Shown piece by piece: positions 1 to 9,805 of a DNA stretch of 64,000 nt. Within the stretch, counting starts at the first letter, position 1. Every line of letters begins with the position of its first letter. The stretch comes from Paraneptunicella aestuarii (GTDB lineage Bacteria; Pseudomonadota; Gammaproteobacteria; Enterobacterales; Alteromonadaceae): positions 1,674,001 to 1,738,000 of the forward strand of contig NZ_CP074570.1 of the NCBI RefSeq assembly GCF_019900845.1. Reading direction: 5' to 3'. The notes below the pieces were generated by a model that saw only the letters and a list, made by a program, of their open reading frames with translations, did not search any database and was not told where the DNA came from. The translations under genes and the position numbers were made by a program.

Positions 1-11
1 GAATCTTATAT

Positions 12-743
12 TTAAACTTCAAATTGCATTGTTTCCAAAGTGATCTCGGTTGGGGTCACTTTTAGCATGCTGCCCTGTGTATACCAATCACCTAGCACGA
101 TGCGCTGTGCCGGTTCAGAGTTGATTTCCAAATCGTGAATTGCTGGCCTGTGAGTGTGGCCATGAATCAGCCTTTTCACGCCATTGTCTTGCATTACCCT
201 GACGACTTCCTCTGGTGTAACGTCCATTATATCGAGCGAAAGAGTGGACTGGTTTTGCTGGCTGATCTTGCGTCCGCGAGCTGCTATTTTGCGTCGTACT
301 GAAAGGGGAAGCATGAGAATTAATCTCGGCCACCACCAACTGCGCGCTTTACGGCGAAATCGTTGATAGGCTTCGTCCTTGGTACAAAGTTCATCACCAT
401 GCATAATCAAGGTGGCTTCGCCGTATAAGTCAATCACATCTGATTCCGGTAGCAGCGTCATGCCTGCACGTTTTGTGAAAGCCTTGCGGATCAGGAAGTC
501 CCGATTGCCATGAATAAAATAAATAGCCACGCCCCGTTCAGATAACTGCCTGAATGCCTGAGTGACTTCCTGAGTAAAGGGGTTGATGTCATCGTCGCCA
601 ATCCAGGCTTCGAATAAATCACCTAATACATATAACGCGTCAGCATCAACAGCTTGAGTCGTTAGAAAATGCTTTAGGCAAGTTGTGATTTCCGGATGTT
701 CCGGGCTTAAGTGTAAATCGGCAATAAAGTAGGTAACTGGCAT
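12..743 (-). CDS. lpxH: UDP-2,3-diacylglucosamine diphosphatase LpxH
   Basis: Removes UMP from UDP-2,3-diacylglucosamine to give lipid X, the fourth step of lipid A synthesis, at the inner face of the cytoplasmic membrane. The 243 residues match the usual family length (about 240). The dimetal phosphoesterase motifs are all visible: D9 and H11 (ADLHL), D42 (GDLFEAW), N80 and R81 (HGNRD), H115 (HGDEL), and H196/H198 in GHTH. It lies 56 bp downstream of ppiB on the same strand, an arrangement common in gammaproteobacteria, so the two are probably cotranscribed. Nothing is missing from the catalytic set. Confidence 0.97.
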   Translation of the reverse strand: MPVTYFIADLHLSPEHPEITTCLKHFLTTQAVDADALYVLGDLFEAWIGDDDINPFTQEVTQAFRQLSERGVAIYFIHGNRDFLIRKAFTKRAGMTLLPESDVIDLYGEATLIMHGDELCTKDEAYQRFRRKARSWWWPRLILMLPLSVRRKIAARGRKISQQNQSTLSLDIMDVTPEEVVRVMQDNGVKRLIHGHTHRPAIHDLEINSEPAQRIVLGDWYTQGSMLKVTPTEITLETMQFEV

Positions 744-799
744 GCGAGTGATTCAGGAAGAGAAATTAAGGAGCATCATGAGATGCTCCCAGCACACCA

Positions 800-1294
800 T
801 TATTCGGTGATTTCAGCTTTTTCGATAACCACGTCTTCGACAGGAACGTCTTGGTGGAATCCATGCGAACCCGTCGCAACAGCTTTGATTTTTTCAACCA
901 CGTCCATACCGTCAGTGACTTCACCAAATACACAATAACCCCAACCATCCATTGATTCGCTACGGAAGTTCAGGAAGTCGTTGTTGTTCACGTTAATGAA
1001 GAATTGCGCGGTTGCAGAATGTGGATCATTGGTACGCGCCATTGCAATGGTGCCCATTTTGTTTTCCAGGCCGTTGTTGGCTTCGTTTTCAATTGGGTCG
1101 TTTGTTGCTTTTTGCACCATACCCGGTTCCATACCGCCACCCTGGATCATAAATCCATTAATAACGCGGTGGAAAATAGTGTTGTCATAGAATCCATCGC
1201 GTACATAAGACAGGAAGTTTTCAACTGTTTTGGGGGCTTTCTCAGCGTTCAACGCTAATGTAATTTTACCAAAGTTGGTGTGTAGAGTGACCAT
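800..1294 (-). CDS. ppiB: Peptidyl-prolyl cis-trans isomerase B (cyclophilin)
   Basis: Cytoplasmic cyclophilin that speeds cis-trans isomerisation of X-Pro bonds. The 164 residues, from [13 protein letters not shown], fit the family. The active-site block [13 protein letters not shown] and the downstream [17 protein letters not shown] segment are intact. The open frame extends 17 codons upstream to 1345, but family proteins begin at the MVTLHT methionine, and an AGGT motif sits about 8 bases before that ATG, so the start is placed at 1294. It is divergent from cysS and upstream of lpxH, the usual gammaproteobacterial order. Confidence 0.95.
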   Translation of the reverse strand: MVTLHTNFGKITLALNAEKAPKTVENFLSYVRDGFYDNTIFHRVINGFMIQGGGMEPGMVQKATNDPIENEANNGLENKMGTIAMARTNDPHSATAQFFINVNNNDFLNFRSESMDGWGYCVFGEVTDGMDVVEKIKAVATGSHGFHQDVPVEDVVIEKAEITE

Positions 1295-1623
1295 TGCTAT
1301 ACCTGTGTGTTTTTCTAAAAGTCTGCGCATTCTAGCGGAACTCATGCACTATAAAAAGTATCGATGATATTTTGCTGTTGCTTTGGGTAAAAAGCTTGAG
1401 AGTCGTCATCAATGGGTGATAATATTTTTACCCGATTTGTTAACCCTATGAGTGCTATTTAAATCAAATGCACGAGGGGAAACATTAAGCAACGTAAAAT
1501 TAAATATCAGTGAAATGGACCATTCATATTTTTACTGACGTATAATTTGCCGCTGACTTTCATCAAAATCCGAACAGGGTTCCAGTTGCGAGCATGTTCA
1601 CAACAAAATAATCAGGATCGTAG
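1295..1623. other. Divergent intergenic region between ppiB and cysS
   Basis: AT-rich spacer holding the promoters of two divergent genes. A TATAAT hexamer at 1541-1546 is the best -10 box for cysS. No further gene or stable RNA structure is evident. Confidence 0.6.
1516..1546 (+). promoter_or_regulatory. Candidate sigma-70 promoter of cysS
   Basis: The -10 hexamer TATAAT at 1541-1546 is perfect. The best -35 candidate, TGGACC at 1516-1521, is weak and 19 bases away. It lies about 80 bases upstream of the cysS ATG. This is motif evidence only. Confidence 0.4.
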
Positions 1624-3003
1624 ATGTTACAGATTTATAATACTCTCACTCAGGAAAAGCAGGAATTTAAACCCCTAGTCCCCGGAAAAGTGGGTATGTA
1701 TGTATGCGGGATTACTGTTTACGATCTCAGTCACATGGGGCATGCCCGTACCTATTTAAGCTTCGATTTAATGGTTCGATACCTGCGCCATAAAGGTTAC
1801 GACGTAACTTATGTGCGTAATATCACCGACGTTGACGACAAGATCATCAAGCGCGCTATTGAAAATAACGAAACGGTTGATCAATTAACCGAGCGCACTA
1901 TCTCCATGATGCATGAAGACTTCAAGGCCATTAATTTGTTGGATGCCGACATTGAACCTCGCGTCACCACTCATATGGATGAAATCATCAATGTAATTCA
2001 GCGTTTGGTTGATAAAGGCTACGCTTATCAAGCGAATAATGGCGACGTGTTGTTCGAAGTGAACTCCTATAAAGACTATGGTCGTTTGGGCAAGCAAGAT
2101 TTAGAACAATTGAATGCCGGTGCGCGTGTTGATGTTGATGAGAATAAAAAAGCACCACTGGATTTTGTATTGTGGAAAACGGCAAAACCCGGTGAGCCTA
2201 GCTGGCCTTCTCCGTGGGGCGATGGTCGTCCGGGCTGGCACATTGAATGTTCTGCCATGAACCACAAACATTTGGGTGAGCATTTCGACATTCACGGTGG
2301 CGGTTCTGACCTGATTTTCCCTCACCATGAAAATGAAATCGCGCAATCATGCTGTGCATTCGACACCCCTTACGTGAACTATTGGGTTCACTCCGGCATG
2401 GTGCAAGTGAATCAGGAGAAAATGTCCAAGTCTTTGGGTAACTTCTTCACATTGCGTGATGTATTGCAAGACTACGACCCAGAAACGTTGCGTTATTTCT
2501 TGATGTCGGCGCATTACCGTAGTCAATTGAACTATTCAGAAGATAACCTGAAACAGGCGAAAGCCGCGATGGAGCGTTTCTACACCGCATTGCGTGATGT
2601 TGAAGCGGATGAATCTGTTGATTTAGCTCACGGTGGTTATTTAGCCCGCTTTGAAGAAGCGATGGATGACGATTTCAATACGCCAGAAGCTTTCTCTGTG
2701 ATGTTTGATTTAGCCCGAGCTGTGAATAAAGAAACTGACGCTTCTGAGAAGTCTAAATTGGCAGGTGTGCTGAAAAAACTCGGCGGCATTATTGGACTGT
2801 TGCAGTTGGATCCTGCTGCGTATTTGCAAGGTGGTTCAAGCGGCGGCGATGATGTGGCTGAAATTGAGGCGCTAATCAAGCAACGTAACGATGCGCGCCA
2901 AGCGAAAGATTGGGCGGCAGCAGACGATGCTCGTGACAAATTACAAGCGATGAATATCGTCTTGGAAGATGGGCCTCAAGGGACAACATGGCGTCGAGGC
3001 TAA
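1624..3003 (+). CDS. cysS: Cysteinyl-tRNA synthetase
   Basis: Class I aminoacyl-tRNA synthetase charging tRNA-Cys with cysteine in the cytoplasm. At 459 residues it is the normal bacterial length. Visible signatures are the first zinc ligand C28 (MYVCG), the HIGH-type motif in SHMGHART, the WHIECSAM and [15 protein letters not shown] zinc-site blocks, and KMSKSLGN near residues 266-273. The C-terminal DALR-like helical domain and the tail are intact. It is divergent from ppiB and followed by a strong intrinsic terminator, so it is likely a single-gene transcript. Confidence 0.98.
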   Translation: MLQIYNTLTQEKQEFKPLVPGKVGMYVCGITVYDLSHMGHARTYLSFDLMVRYLRHKGYDVTYVRNITDVDDKIIKRAIENNETVDQLTERTISMMHEDFKAINLLDADIEPRVTTHMDEIINVIQRLVDKGYAYQANNGDVLFEVNSYKDYGRLGKQDLEQLNAGARVDVDENKKAPLDFVLWKTAKPGEPSWPSPWGDGRPGWHIECSAMNHKHLGEHFDIHGGGSDLIFPHHENEIAQSCCAFDTPYVNYWVHSGMVQVNQEKMSKSLGNFFTLRDVLQDYDPETLRYFLMSAHYRSQLNYSEDNLKQAKAAMERFYTALRDVEADESVDLAHGGYLARFEEAMDDDFNTPEAFSVMFDLARAVNKETDASEKSKLAGVLKKLGGIIGLLQLDPAAYLQGGSSGGDDVAEIEALIKQRNDARQAKDWAAADDARDKLQAMNIVLEDGPQGTTWRRG

Positions 3004-3036
3004 GCTTTTTAGCTTGTTCTTCTTAAAATAAATTTA

Positions 3037-3062
3037 AAGAGCGCTCAATTGAGCGCTTTTTT
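3037..3062 (+). terminator. Intrinsic terminator of cysS
   Basis: Stem AGCGCTC / GAGCGCT with an AATT loop (3040-3057), an A run before it and six T after it. It begins 33 bases after the cysS stop. Confidence 0.85.
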
Positions 3063-3438
3063 ATGCTTAAAAATTGAGCTTTTTCTCATTCTGTGAGAGC
3101 TTGCATGGGCTCGTCGGTACAGAGCTGGAGCTCAGATTTTGTTTGTTCCAGAATCATGATCCTGCACTTTTAAAATTTTCTATAAGTCCCGTATCTTGCG
3201 GCTTTTAGAAACTTTTAGTGTCTATTCTCATTTTCAATCGGTAGCTTGAATGACGTGGTCAGGTTGTTTTTCAATGGATGCGATTTTCAAAGGAAGGACT
3301 TTTCAAGGAGCTTTTGCCAAGCACGCTTGTTTATCGCGGAAACAGTTGTTTAGTGCAAAGTAAGACAAGGAAAACCGAGCCACACGTTTTTTGTTTAAAT
3401 AATAGGTTTAAGTAACAATTTACTGTTAAGGAATAAAG
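3063..3438. other. Intergenic region upstream of small Cys-peptide gene
   Basis: About 375 bases without a convincing longer gene. A 29-codon frame at 3274-3363 lacks a clear ribosome site. The region presumably holds the promoter of the small gene at 3439, but no clear -35/-10 pair could be chosen. Confidence 0.4.
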
Positions 3439-3615
3439 ATGATGAAAATGAAAAAATTGGCAGTGTTGGTAATGGGTATTGGAATGTCTATCGGTGTCGC
3501 TACTAATGCATTTGCTCGCCCAAGCCCAGAACAATGTGAACTTCAATTAAAACCCGCTTGTGAAGCCGGTAATCAAAAGGCTTGTGTTGAGTACAATTTA
3601 TGGTGTCTTGAGTAA
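3439..3615 (+). CDS. Small secreted four-cysteine peptide, unknown function
   Basis: A 58-codon gene. It starts ATG ATG AAA ATG after an AAGGA-containing leader (TTAAGGAATAAAG) and ends just before a strong terminator. The product has a basic N-terminus, a hydrophobic core and a likely signal-peptidase site after NAFA (residues 23-26), leaving a mature peptide of about 32 residues with four cysteines (C33, C41, C49, C56). The spacing around PACEAGNQKACVEY resembles one helical hairpin of Sel1-like repeats, but a single unit does not prove this. It is probably periplasmic with possible disulfides. The next gene is glutaredoxin-like. I do not recognise the family. Confidence 0.72.
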   Translation: MMKMKKLAVLVMGIGMSIGVATNAFARPSPEQCELQLKPACEAGNQKACVEYNLWCLE

Positions 3616-3662
3616 TCACCCGCGCAAAAAAGCGTAAGCACATGATAAAGTAAATAATGTAA

Positions 3663-3684
3663 GGGGCTAAATTCAGCCCCTTTT
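3663..3684 (+). terminator. Intrinsic terminator after small Cys-peptide gene
   Basis: Stem GGGGCT / AGCCCC with loop AAATTC, then TTTT. It sits 48 bases after the stop at 3615 and upstream of the next gene, which supports the small gene being a separate transcript. Confidence 0.75.
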
Positions 3685-3712
3685 GTGTTCGTTAATAACA
3701 AGAGATGTTGAC

Positions 3713-4102
3713 ATGTTAAAAACCGTGTTGAGTTACGGATTATATTTGATTGTTGGACTGGCTATTGGCATTGGAGCCTCTAAGGGATACCAATGGATGA
3801 CGGCTGCTTCAGAATATACCATTGGTGATTTTGCTGAATATCACGCGGTAAATAATTCCAAGGTGATTGTGTTGGGTACTGCCTGGTGTAAATACTGTGC
3901 CAAAACACGACGCTTGTTTGAAAGTCTGAATGTGGAATACCAAGACTATGATGTTGAAAAGAATAGCCAATATCAGTCCATTTATCAGGAGCTAGGCGCA
4001 GGTCCTGTACCCATTATCTTAATTGACGATGTGAAAATAGTCGGCTTTAGAAAAGAGATCATCATGCAATTCCTTACAGCAAAAGGGTTACATCAAGGCT
4101 AA
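3713..4102 (+). CDS. Membrane-anchored glutaredoxin-like protein
   Basis: A 129-residue protein from the ATG at 3713; the frame can be read from 3683, but that part overlaps the upstream terminator and has no ATG. Residues 5-24 form one hydrophobic segment, probably an anchor or uncleaved signal. A thioredoxin-fold domain follows with a CXXC centre, WCKYC (C59, C62), and the cis-proline region GAGPVPIILID, as in glutaredoxins. Likely role: thiol-disulfide exchange or handling of mixed disulfides at the membrane; the side on which the domain lies is not clear. It directly follows a small secreted cysteine peptide gene, which may be coincidence. Confidence 0.8.
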   Translation: MLKTVLSYGLYLIVGLAIGIGASKGYQWMTAASEYTIGDFAEYHAVNNSKVIVLGTAWCKYCAKTRRLFESLNVEYQDYDVEKNSQYQSIYQELGAGPVPIILIDDVKIVGFRKEIIMQFLTAKGLHQG

Positions 4103-4161
4103 GTTGAGCTTTTGCTGGTGGCTCAGGAAAAGCTTGGCGATATGGATGACCAAAGCTAAAT

Positions 4162-4199
4162 CAAACGCTTAAGCCAAACGCTTAAACCAAAACTTAAAC
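4162..4199. repeat. Short degenerate tandem repeat (13 bp, three copies)
   Basis: Three adjacent units, CAAACGCTTAAGC, CAAACGCTTAAAC and CAAAACTTAAAC, fill the convergent spacer between the glutaredoxin-like gene and the permease gene. Function unknown, possibly replication slippage. Confidence 0.55.
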
Positions 4200-4218
4200 A
4201 AACCACTAAAAGCAGTCC

Positions 4219-5946
4219 CTAAAGCCCAAACTTCCACTTGAGCAACAACAACACTGTGGTTGAGTAGAGGATCGAAATAGGCACGCCTGCCTTAATAAAG
4301 TCTTTAAAGCGGTAGTTTCCGGCGCTGAATACCAGTAGGTTGGTTTGGTAGCCGTAGGGTGAGATAAAGCTGGCGCTGGCGGCAAAGGCAACAGCCAGAG
4401 CGAAGGGCATAATCGACACGCCCAAGGATTCAGATACGCCATAGGCAAAGGGGAACATTAAGGCGGCTGCGGCGTTGTTGGTGACCATTTCGGTCAGTAA
4501 TAATGTCGCTAGGTAAACAGTCACCAAAGCCATAAACGGGCTACCACTTTGAATAATAGGCGCCAATAGGGTGGTGATTTTCTCAAGCATACCTGATTTT
4601 TCCAGCGCCATGGCCAGGCTCATGGCGCCTACTATGATGGATATCAGGTTGATAGGCATGCTGCGTTTTATTTCTGTACCACTAATGACCCCGTAAAACA
4701 CCAGCAGCGATAGCAAACATAGCAGTGCAATCGGCAGGCTAAGCCATTGTAGAGCGGCGATTAGCACTGCCAACAAAAAGCCGCCAATGGTGAGCCATTC
4801 CTGTTTGAATGTGAGTTTTTTGGCGATGCTGACTTCCGACACCATAAAGAAGTTGTTCTTTAAGTTGTGACGATTCTGGAAATCTGGGCCTGTGGCTAAC
4901 AATAAGAAGTCACCGGCTTTGAGTTTCAGCTCTCCCAGCTTTCCTGACAGGTTTTCACCATCGCGACGAATGGCGACTACAGCAGCATCGAAAAGCGCTC
5001 GGAAACCCACTTGTTTAAGCGTCTTACCAATTAACATGGCACGGTTGGACACAATTACTTCGGTCAGGTTTTCGCGCAGCAGGCCGTTACTGTCGGCGAA
5101 CAAAGTTAAACCGTCGATATGGCTGAGAGTATCTACGCGCTGAATATTGCCGGAGAAGATCAGTTTATCGTCTCTTTCCAGAATAATATCTGGAGCAACC
5201 GGGGTGATCAGTTTGTTGTCTCGCACGATTTCCACCAGAAACAATTCTGGCAGGTTACGCAAATGGTTTTCTTCGACGGTTTTACCGATAAGCGATGAAC
5301 CCCAGCCTACTTTGGCTTCGATGATGTAGTGCTTGTATTGGTCTTCGGAGACTTCGATTTTGGGTAGAAAACCGGAGGTAACAAAAAGCAATAAGCAGCA
5401 CACAAGGCCAGCGCTGAGACCGTATAAGGTAAAGTCCCAGAACGCGAATCCGGGGTGTCCATGCTCCACCAGAAAGCTATCGACAATCAGGTTGGTGGAT
5501 GTACCAATAAGTGTGACGGTGCCGCCTAAAATCGCTGCGTAAGACAGGGGTAGCAGTAATCGGGAAGCAGGGTGATGCTGATTCTGTTTTACTGGCCCTG
5601 CCAGGCTGGCAACGATGGCAGTATTGTTGAGTAGGGCAGAGCTAAAAAAGGAGACGCCCAATAGCTTGCCTAAACTGCGCCGATAGTCGCTGCTGATTAA
5701 TGTTCGGCCAATAGATTTGATAAACCCGGTTTTATCAATGGCGACACTAATGATTAATAAAAGAACCAGTGTTACCAGCCCCGGGTTTGCCAGGTTGTGA
5801 AAGACATCACTAAGAGTCAGCTGATTGGTTAATAGCAGCGATAGTGTCGCCATCGAGAAGATGAACGCAGTGTTTTTATTCGAAAATATTAGTAAACCGA
5901 TAGTGCCGACAAACACGAACAATGTAAAAAGCGCATCAAATCCCAT
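4219..5946 (-). CDS. SLC13/DASS-family anion permease with two RCK-C domains (probable sulfate transporter)
   Basis: A 575-residue membrane protein. The N-terminal half has several membrane segments and the SLC13 substrate-loop signature GTSTNLIVD. Two soluble TrkA-C/RCK-C domains follow (around residues 205-290 and 295-375, each with an IGKT motif). The second membrane half contains TNNAAAALMFPFAYG and ends in NLLVFSAGNYRFKDF. Family members carry sulfate or dicarboxylates with sodium. It is the last gene of the cysD-cysC-cysQ-cysN run, 30 bases after cysN, which argues for sulfate uptake feeding the same pathway. Substrate is inferred from context. Confidence 0.9.
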   Translation of the reverse strand: MGFDALFTLFVFVGTIGLLIFSNKNTAFIFSMATLSLLLTNQLTLSDVFHNLANPGLVTLVLLLIISVAIDKTGFIKSIGRTLISSDYRRSLGKLLGVSFFSSALLNNTAIVASLAGPVKQNQHHPASRLLLPLSYAAILGGTVTLIGTSTNLIVDSFLVEHGHPGFAFWDFTLYGLSAGLVCCLLLFVTSGFLPKIEVSEDQYKHYIIEAKVGWGSSLIGKTVEENHLRNLPELFLVEIVRDNKLITPVAPDIILERDDKLIFSGNIQRVDTLSHIDGLTLFADSNGLLRENLTEVIVSNRAMLIGKTLKQVGFRALFDAAVVAIRRDGENLSGKLGELKLKAGDFLLLATGPDFQNRHNLKNNFFMVSEVSIAKKLTFKQEWLTIGGFLLAVLIAALQWLSLPIALLCLLSLLVFYGVISGTEIKRSMPINLISIIVGAMSLAMALEKSGMLEKITTLLAPIIQSGSPFMALVTVYLATLLLTEMVTNNAAAALMFPFAYGVSESLGVSIMPFALAVAFAASASFISPYGYQTNLLVFSAGNYRFKDFIKAGVPISILYSTTVLLLLKWKFGL

Positions 5947-5976
5947 GGCGACTCATTTTTATTAGAATTGGCGTTA

Positions 5977-7386
5977 TTAGAGTTTGCTAATATCCAGACT
6001 TTGCCAATGTGGGAAGTGCTTTCTTACCAATGCGTTCAGTTCTAATTCGAATTCTGAGAACTCAGTGGTTTTCACTTCTGAAGTGCATTGATCCACGATC
6101 ATGCCCGCGCCCACTGTGCCGTTAGTCATTCTGTCGATGATAATAAAGGCACCAGTGCTACGGTTTTTACGATATGGATCGCACGCTACACGTTGGGTTA
6201 GTTTGACTTTCGTCAATGCGATTTCGTTCAAATTCAAACGTACCGCTTCGCAGTGTTCCAGTGTATTCACATCAATCTGATATTCAATGCTACTGATACT
6301 ACCGGTTGTCTGTTTGGTCGCAAACTTAATACCATATTGCTTGTTTGGCAACATGGGTTCTTCCGACATCCACACAATGGTTGCCAAAAATTCGTTACCA
6401 ACGAATGGTGTCGCATCAGCTTTAACAATGGTATCGCCACGAGAAATATCAATTTCGTCTTCAAGCGTTAGCGTGATGGCTTGTGGTGCATAAGCGTACT
6501 GCAAGTCACCATCGAAAGTCACAATCTCTTTCACTCGTGAGGTTTTACCAGAAGGTAATACCTTAACGTCATCGCCGACTTTAATTTCACCAGACACTAC
6601 GTTACCGCAGAAGCCTCGGAAGTTCAGGTGAGGGCGGTTTACGTATTGAACCGGGAAGCGGAACTCACCGTCGCTTTTCTCGCGATTGACTTCGATGGTT
6701 TCCAGCAAGTGCATCAACGTATCGCCTTCGTACCAGCTCAGGCTTTCGCCGCGATTCACAACGTTGTCGCCGACTAATGCTGACATAGGCACAAAGCGAA
6801 TGTCGTCAAAATCCAATTGTTTGGAGAATTCCAGATAATCAGAGCGGATGCGCTCAAAAACGTCTTGACGATAATCCATCAAGTCCATTTTGTTGACGGC
6901 AACAATAACGTGTTTGATACCCAATAAGGAAACCAGAAATGAATGGCGACGAGTTTGAGTTTTCACGCCTTCACGGGCGTCAACCATCATGATGGCTAAA
7001 TCACAGGTTGAAGCGCCTGTTACCATGTTGCGGGTGTATTGCTCATGCCCTGGAGTATCAGCGATGATGAACTTACGCTTGTCAGTCGAAAAGTAGCGGT
7101 AAGCAACGTCGATGGTGATACCTTGTTCACGCTCGGATTGCAGACCATCAACCAGTAAGGCCAGGTCGACCTGTTCACCCGTTGTCCCCATCTTTTTGCT
7201 GTCTTTAACAACGGCAGCCATTTGATCTTCATAGATCATTTTGGAGTCGTGTAATAGTCTGCCGATGAGTGTACTTTTTCCGTCATCAACACTACCACAG
7301 GTTAAAAATCTCAGGAGATCTTTCTTTTCGTGTTGTGCCAGGTAGGCCAGAACATCGTCCTGCAATAATTGGTTCTCACTATGCAT
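5977..7386 (-). CDS. cysN: Sulfate adenylyltransferase subunit 1 (GTPase)
   Basis: Regulatory GTPase subunit of ATP sulfurylase; GTP hydrolysis drives formation of adenylyl sulfate by CysD. The 469 residues match CysN without a fused kinase. The EF-Tu-like motifs are clear: P-loop [15 protein letters not shown], switch [11 protein letters not shown] and specificity motif NKMD. Two beta-barrel domains follow. The cysQ stop lies 3 bases upstream and cysD is three genes up. Unlike the E. coli cysDNC order, cysC and cysQ sit between cysD and cysN here. Confidence 0.97.
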   Translation of the reverse strand: MHSENQLLQDDVLAYLAQHEKKDLLRFLTCGSVDDGKSTLIGRLLHDSKMIYEDQMAAVVKDSKKMGTTGEQVDLALLVDGLQSEREQGITIDVAYRYFSTDKRKFIIADTPGHEQYTRNMVTGASTCDLAIMMVDAREGVKTQTRRHSFLVSLLGIKHVIVAVNKMDLMDYRQDVFERIRSDYLEFSKQLDFDDIRFVPMSALVGDNVVNRGESLSWYEGDTLMHLLETIEVNREKSDGEFRFPVQYVNRPHLNFRGFCGNVVSGEIKVGDDVKVLPSGKTSRVKEIVTFDGDLQYAYAPQAITLTLEDEIDISRGDTIVKADATPFVGNEFLATIVWMSEEPMLPNKQYGIKFATKQTTGSISSIEYQIDVNTLEHCEAVRLNLNEIALTKVKLTQRVACDPYRKNRSTGAFIIIDRMTNGTVGAGMIVDQCTSEVKTTEFSEFELELNALVRKHFPHWQSLDISKL

Positions 7387-7389
7387 GGA

Positions 7390-8187
7390 TTACGCGCTCA
7401 CTAAAAAATAAGGGTTTAAAATGGATTCTTTCTGGTTGTAAAGCAGTGGCTCGCCGGAATCGACATAAGACGATTCGGCATCGGAGCCTTTATTCAAAAT
7501 GGTGACTTTACCGCCGGCTGCTCGCACAATGGCGTGTGCCGCTGCGGTATCCCATTCTGATGTGGGGCCAAGTCTTGGATACAAATGTGCTTGCCCTTCC
7601 GCTACCAGACATAACTTCAACGAACTGCCCATCGACAGCATTTCTGTTTCGCCGGGAATATTGGCCAAAAACGCTGCAATGTCGGGACTTTGGTGCGAGC
7701 GACTTCCAACCACTTTACATACTTCATTGTCGCTACGTACCACGGCCTTGATCGCTTGTTTGCCTTCGGATGTGACTTTATAAGCCCCTTCCGCACTGGC
7801 GATATACAAGGTATCCAGAACAGGCGCGTAAACCACACCCATCACAGGCTGACCTTTATCAATCAAGGCGATATTCACGGTGAACTCACCGTTTTTCTTA
7901 ATGAATTCTTTGGTTCCGTCCAGTGGGTCGACAAGCCAGAACTGTTGCCAGTTTTGTCGTTCTTCCCAAGTGATATCCGCAGACTCTTCTGACAGGATTG
8001 GCAGGTCAGAATAGCTTTTCAGCCCTGCAACAATCACTTCATGCGCTGCTAGATCAGCATCAGTTAACGGACTACTGTCAGACTTTTCATAAACGGAGAA
8101 ATCTTTGTTGTAGATCTCCATAATAGCCTGACCCGCTTGTTTGGCGGTCTGTGCTACTTGTTCCAGTAGTTCAGATGAAAACGTCAT
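7390..8187 (-). CDS. cysQ: 3'(2'),5'-bisphosphate nucleotidase
   Basis: Hydrolyses 3'-phosphoadenosine 5'-phosphate (PAP), the by-product of PAPS reduction, to AMP and phosphate. The 265 residues carry the Li-sensitive inositol phosphatase fold signatures: LSEESADITWEER, the metal site WLVDPLDGTKEFI, and EWDTAAAHAI near the C-terminus. Its ATG shares one base with the cysC stop, showing translational coupling. In E. coli cysQ is unlinked; here it is inside the activation operon, which couples PAP disposal to PAPS production. Confidence 0.95.
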   Translation of the reverse strand: MTFSSELLEQVAQTAKQAGQAIMEIYNKDFSVYEKSDSSPLTDADLAAHEVIVAGLKSYSDLPILSEESADITWEERQNWQQFWLVDPLDGTKEFIKKNGEFTVNIALIDKGQPVMGVVYAPVLDTLYIASAEGAYKVTSEGKQAIKAVVRSDNEVCKVVGSRSHQSPDIAAFLANIPGETEMLSMGSSLKLCLVAEGQAHLYPRLGPTSEWDTAAAHAIVRAAGGKVTILNKGSDAESSYVDSGEPLLYNQKESILNPYFLVSA

Positions 8188-8786
8188 TACTTGATATACC
8201 CCTTCGCAACAAGTTGGGTATACAGCTGTTCCACAGCCTGTTCAGCTGAAGAACCGTCATACTTTAAGTGAATTTCCGGATTCTCTGGTTGCTCATAAGG
8301 TGAGTCGATACCAGTGAAGTCTTTGATATCGCCTTGACGCGCTTTTTGATACAAGCCTTTGGGATCGCGTTTTTCACATTCTTCCAATGGGGTATCAACA
8401 AAGATTTCTACAAATTCGCCTGCTTGTAATAAGTTACGACAGTAATCACGGTCGGCTCTAAACGGCGAAATAAACGCAGTAAGCACAATCATACCTGCAT
8501 CGACGAAGAGCTTCGCGACTTCGCTGATACGGCGGATATTTTCAACGCGATCTTTGCTGCTAAAACCTAAATCGCCGCATAAGCCGTGGCGAATATTGTC
8601 GCCATCCAGCAAATAGGTGTAGTGGCTGCGCTCAACCAGCTTTTGCTCAAGCAAATTAGCCAGTGTTGACTTGCCAGAACCGCTTAAACCGGTAAACCAG
8701 ATCACTAATGGACGTTGCTGCATTGCTTCAGAACGAACTTGTTTATCAACTTTATGTTGATGCCAAACGATGTTTTTGTTTTCCAT
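8187..8786 (-). CDS. cysC: Adenylylsulfate kinase
   Basis: Phosphorylates adenylyl sulfate to PAPS in the cytoplasm. A free-standing 199-residue kinase with Walker [11 protein letters not shown] near residues 34-43, the APS-binding region [16 protein letters not shown], and the later [18 protein letters not shown] segment. The first base of its ATG is the last base of the cysD stop codon and its stop overlaps the cysQ start in the same way, so cysD, cysC and cysQ are tightly coupled. Confidence 0.97.
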   Translation of the reverse strand: MENKNIVWHQHKVDKQVRSEAMQQRPLVIWFTGLSGSGKSTLANLLEQKLVERSHYTYLLDGDNIRHGLCGDLGFSSKDRVENIRRISEVAKLFVDAGMIVLTAFISPFRADRDYCRNLLQAGEFVEIFVDTPLEECEKRDPKGLYQKARQGDIKDFTGIDSPYEQPENPEIHLKYDGSSAEQAVEQLYTQLVAKGYIK

Positions 8787-9700
8787 TAGAAGTAACCCTC
8801 CATTTTCTTTTTCTCCATGGAGCCTGATGCATCGTGGTCGATAACACGACCTTGACGCTCAGAGGTTTTGGTTAACAACATTTCCTGAATAACTTCAGGT
8901 AAGGTACTGGCGGTAGATTCTACAGCCCCTGTTAGTGGGTAGCAGCCTAGCGTTCTAAAGCGAACCGATTCCATCTTCGGCTCTTCGCCAGGCAACAATG
9001 GCATACGGTCGTCATCAATCATAATTTTGATGCCGTCGCGTTCCACAACGGGACGCTCTTTGGAAAGATATAAGCCAGGGATTTCAATATTTTCTGAATA
9101 GATATATTGCCAGATATCCAGCTCAGTCCAGTTTGACATGGGGAAAACACGGATGCTTTCGCCTTTGTTAACCTGTGAGTTATAGATGTTCCATAATTCT
9201 GGACGCTGGTTTTTTGGATCCCAGCGGTGATGTTGATCACGGAACGAGTAAACCCTTTCTTTAGCGCGAGATTTTTCCTCGTCACGACGAGCGCCACCAA
9301 AGGCCGCATCAAACTGATATTTGTCTAATGCCTGCTTTAATGCCTGGGTTTTCATGATGTCAGTGTACTTGCTACTACCGTGAGTGAACGGCGTTATCTT
9401 ATTACCAGCGCCTTCCGGGTTGGTATAAACAAGTAACTCAAAACCATGCTGTTTAGCCATGCGATCACGGAACTCGATCATTTCTCTGAATTTCCATGTG
9501 GTATCCACATGTAATAAAGGGAAGGGGATCTTGCCGGGGGCGAAGGCTTTACGGGCAATGTGTAGTAATACCGAGGAGTCTTTGCCAACCGAGTACAACA
9601 TAACCGGGTTTTCAAATTCGGCAGCCACTTCACGGAAGATGTGAATGCTTTCCGACTCCAACTGTTTTAAATGAGTAATACTGGGAATATTGGTAGACAT
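8786..9700 (-). CDS. cysD: Sulfate adenylyltransferase subunit 2
   Basis: Catalytic subunit of ATP sulfurylase, forming adenylyl sulfate from ATP and sulfate with CysN. The 304 residues contain the PP-loop motif [11 protein letters not shown], the conserved [17 protein letters not shown] block, and the C-terminal [11 protein letters not shown] segment of the family. It is the first gene of a five-gene leftward operon. A short palindrome about 70 bases upstream of its start may be a regulatory site. Confidence 0.97.
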   Translation of the reverse strand: MSTNIPSITHLKQLESESIHIFREVAAEFENPVMLYSVGKDSSVLLHIARKAFAPGKIPFPLLHVDTTWKFREMIEFRDRMAKQHGFELLVYTNPEGAGNKITPFTHGSSKYTDIMKTQALKQALDKYQFDAAFGGARRDEEKSRAKERVYSFRDQHHRWDPKNQRPELWNIYNSQVNKGESIRVFPMSNWTELDIWQYIYSENIEIPGLYLSKERPVVERDGIKIMIDDDRMPLLPGEEPKMESVRFRTLGCYPLTGAVESTASTLPEVIQEMLLTKTSERQGRVIDHDASGSMEKKKMEGYF

Positions 9701-9766
9701 CTTGGCCCTAATCTATAACTTTTATGCAAAAGAATTATATGATTATGACCATAACACAAAATATAG

Positions 9767-9785
9767 AATAAGGATTATGCTTATT
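9767..9785. promoter_or_regulatory. Palindrome upstream of cysD, possible operator or terminator
   Basis: AATAAG and CTTATT are separated by seven bases, with a further TATAG/CTATA match outside. It lies between the end of the EAL/HDOD gene and the start of cysD. It could be a binding site (sulfur genes are commonly activated by CysB) or a weak transcription end. Neither can be decided from sequence. Confidence 0.3.
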
Positions 9786-9805
9786 GGCTATATAAAATTA
9801 GTATT

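Noticed and set aside
3274..3363. 29-codon frame MDAIFKGRTFQGAF before the small Cys gene
   Set aside because: No ribosome site, no signal peptide and no similarity; it lies in the probable promoter region.
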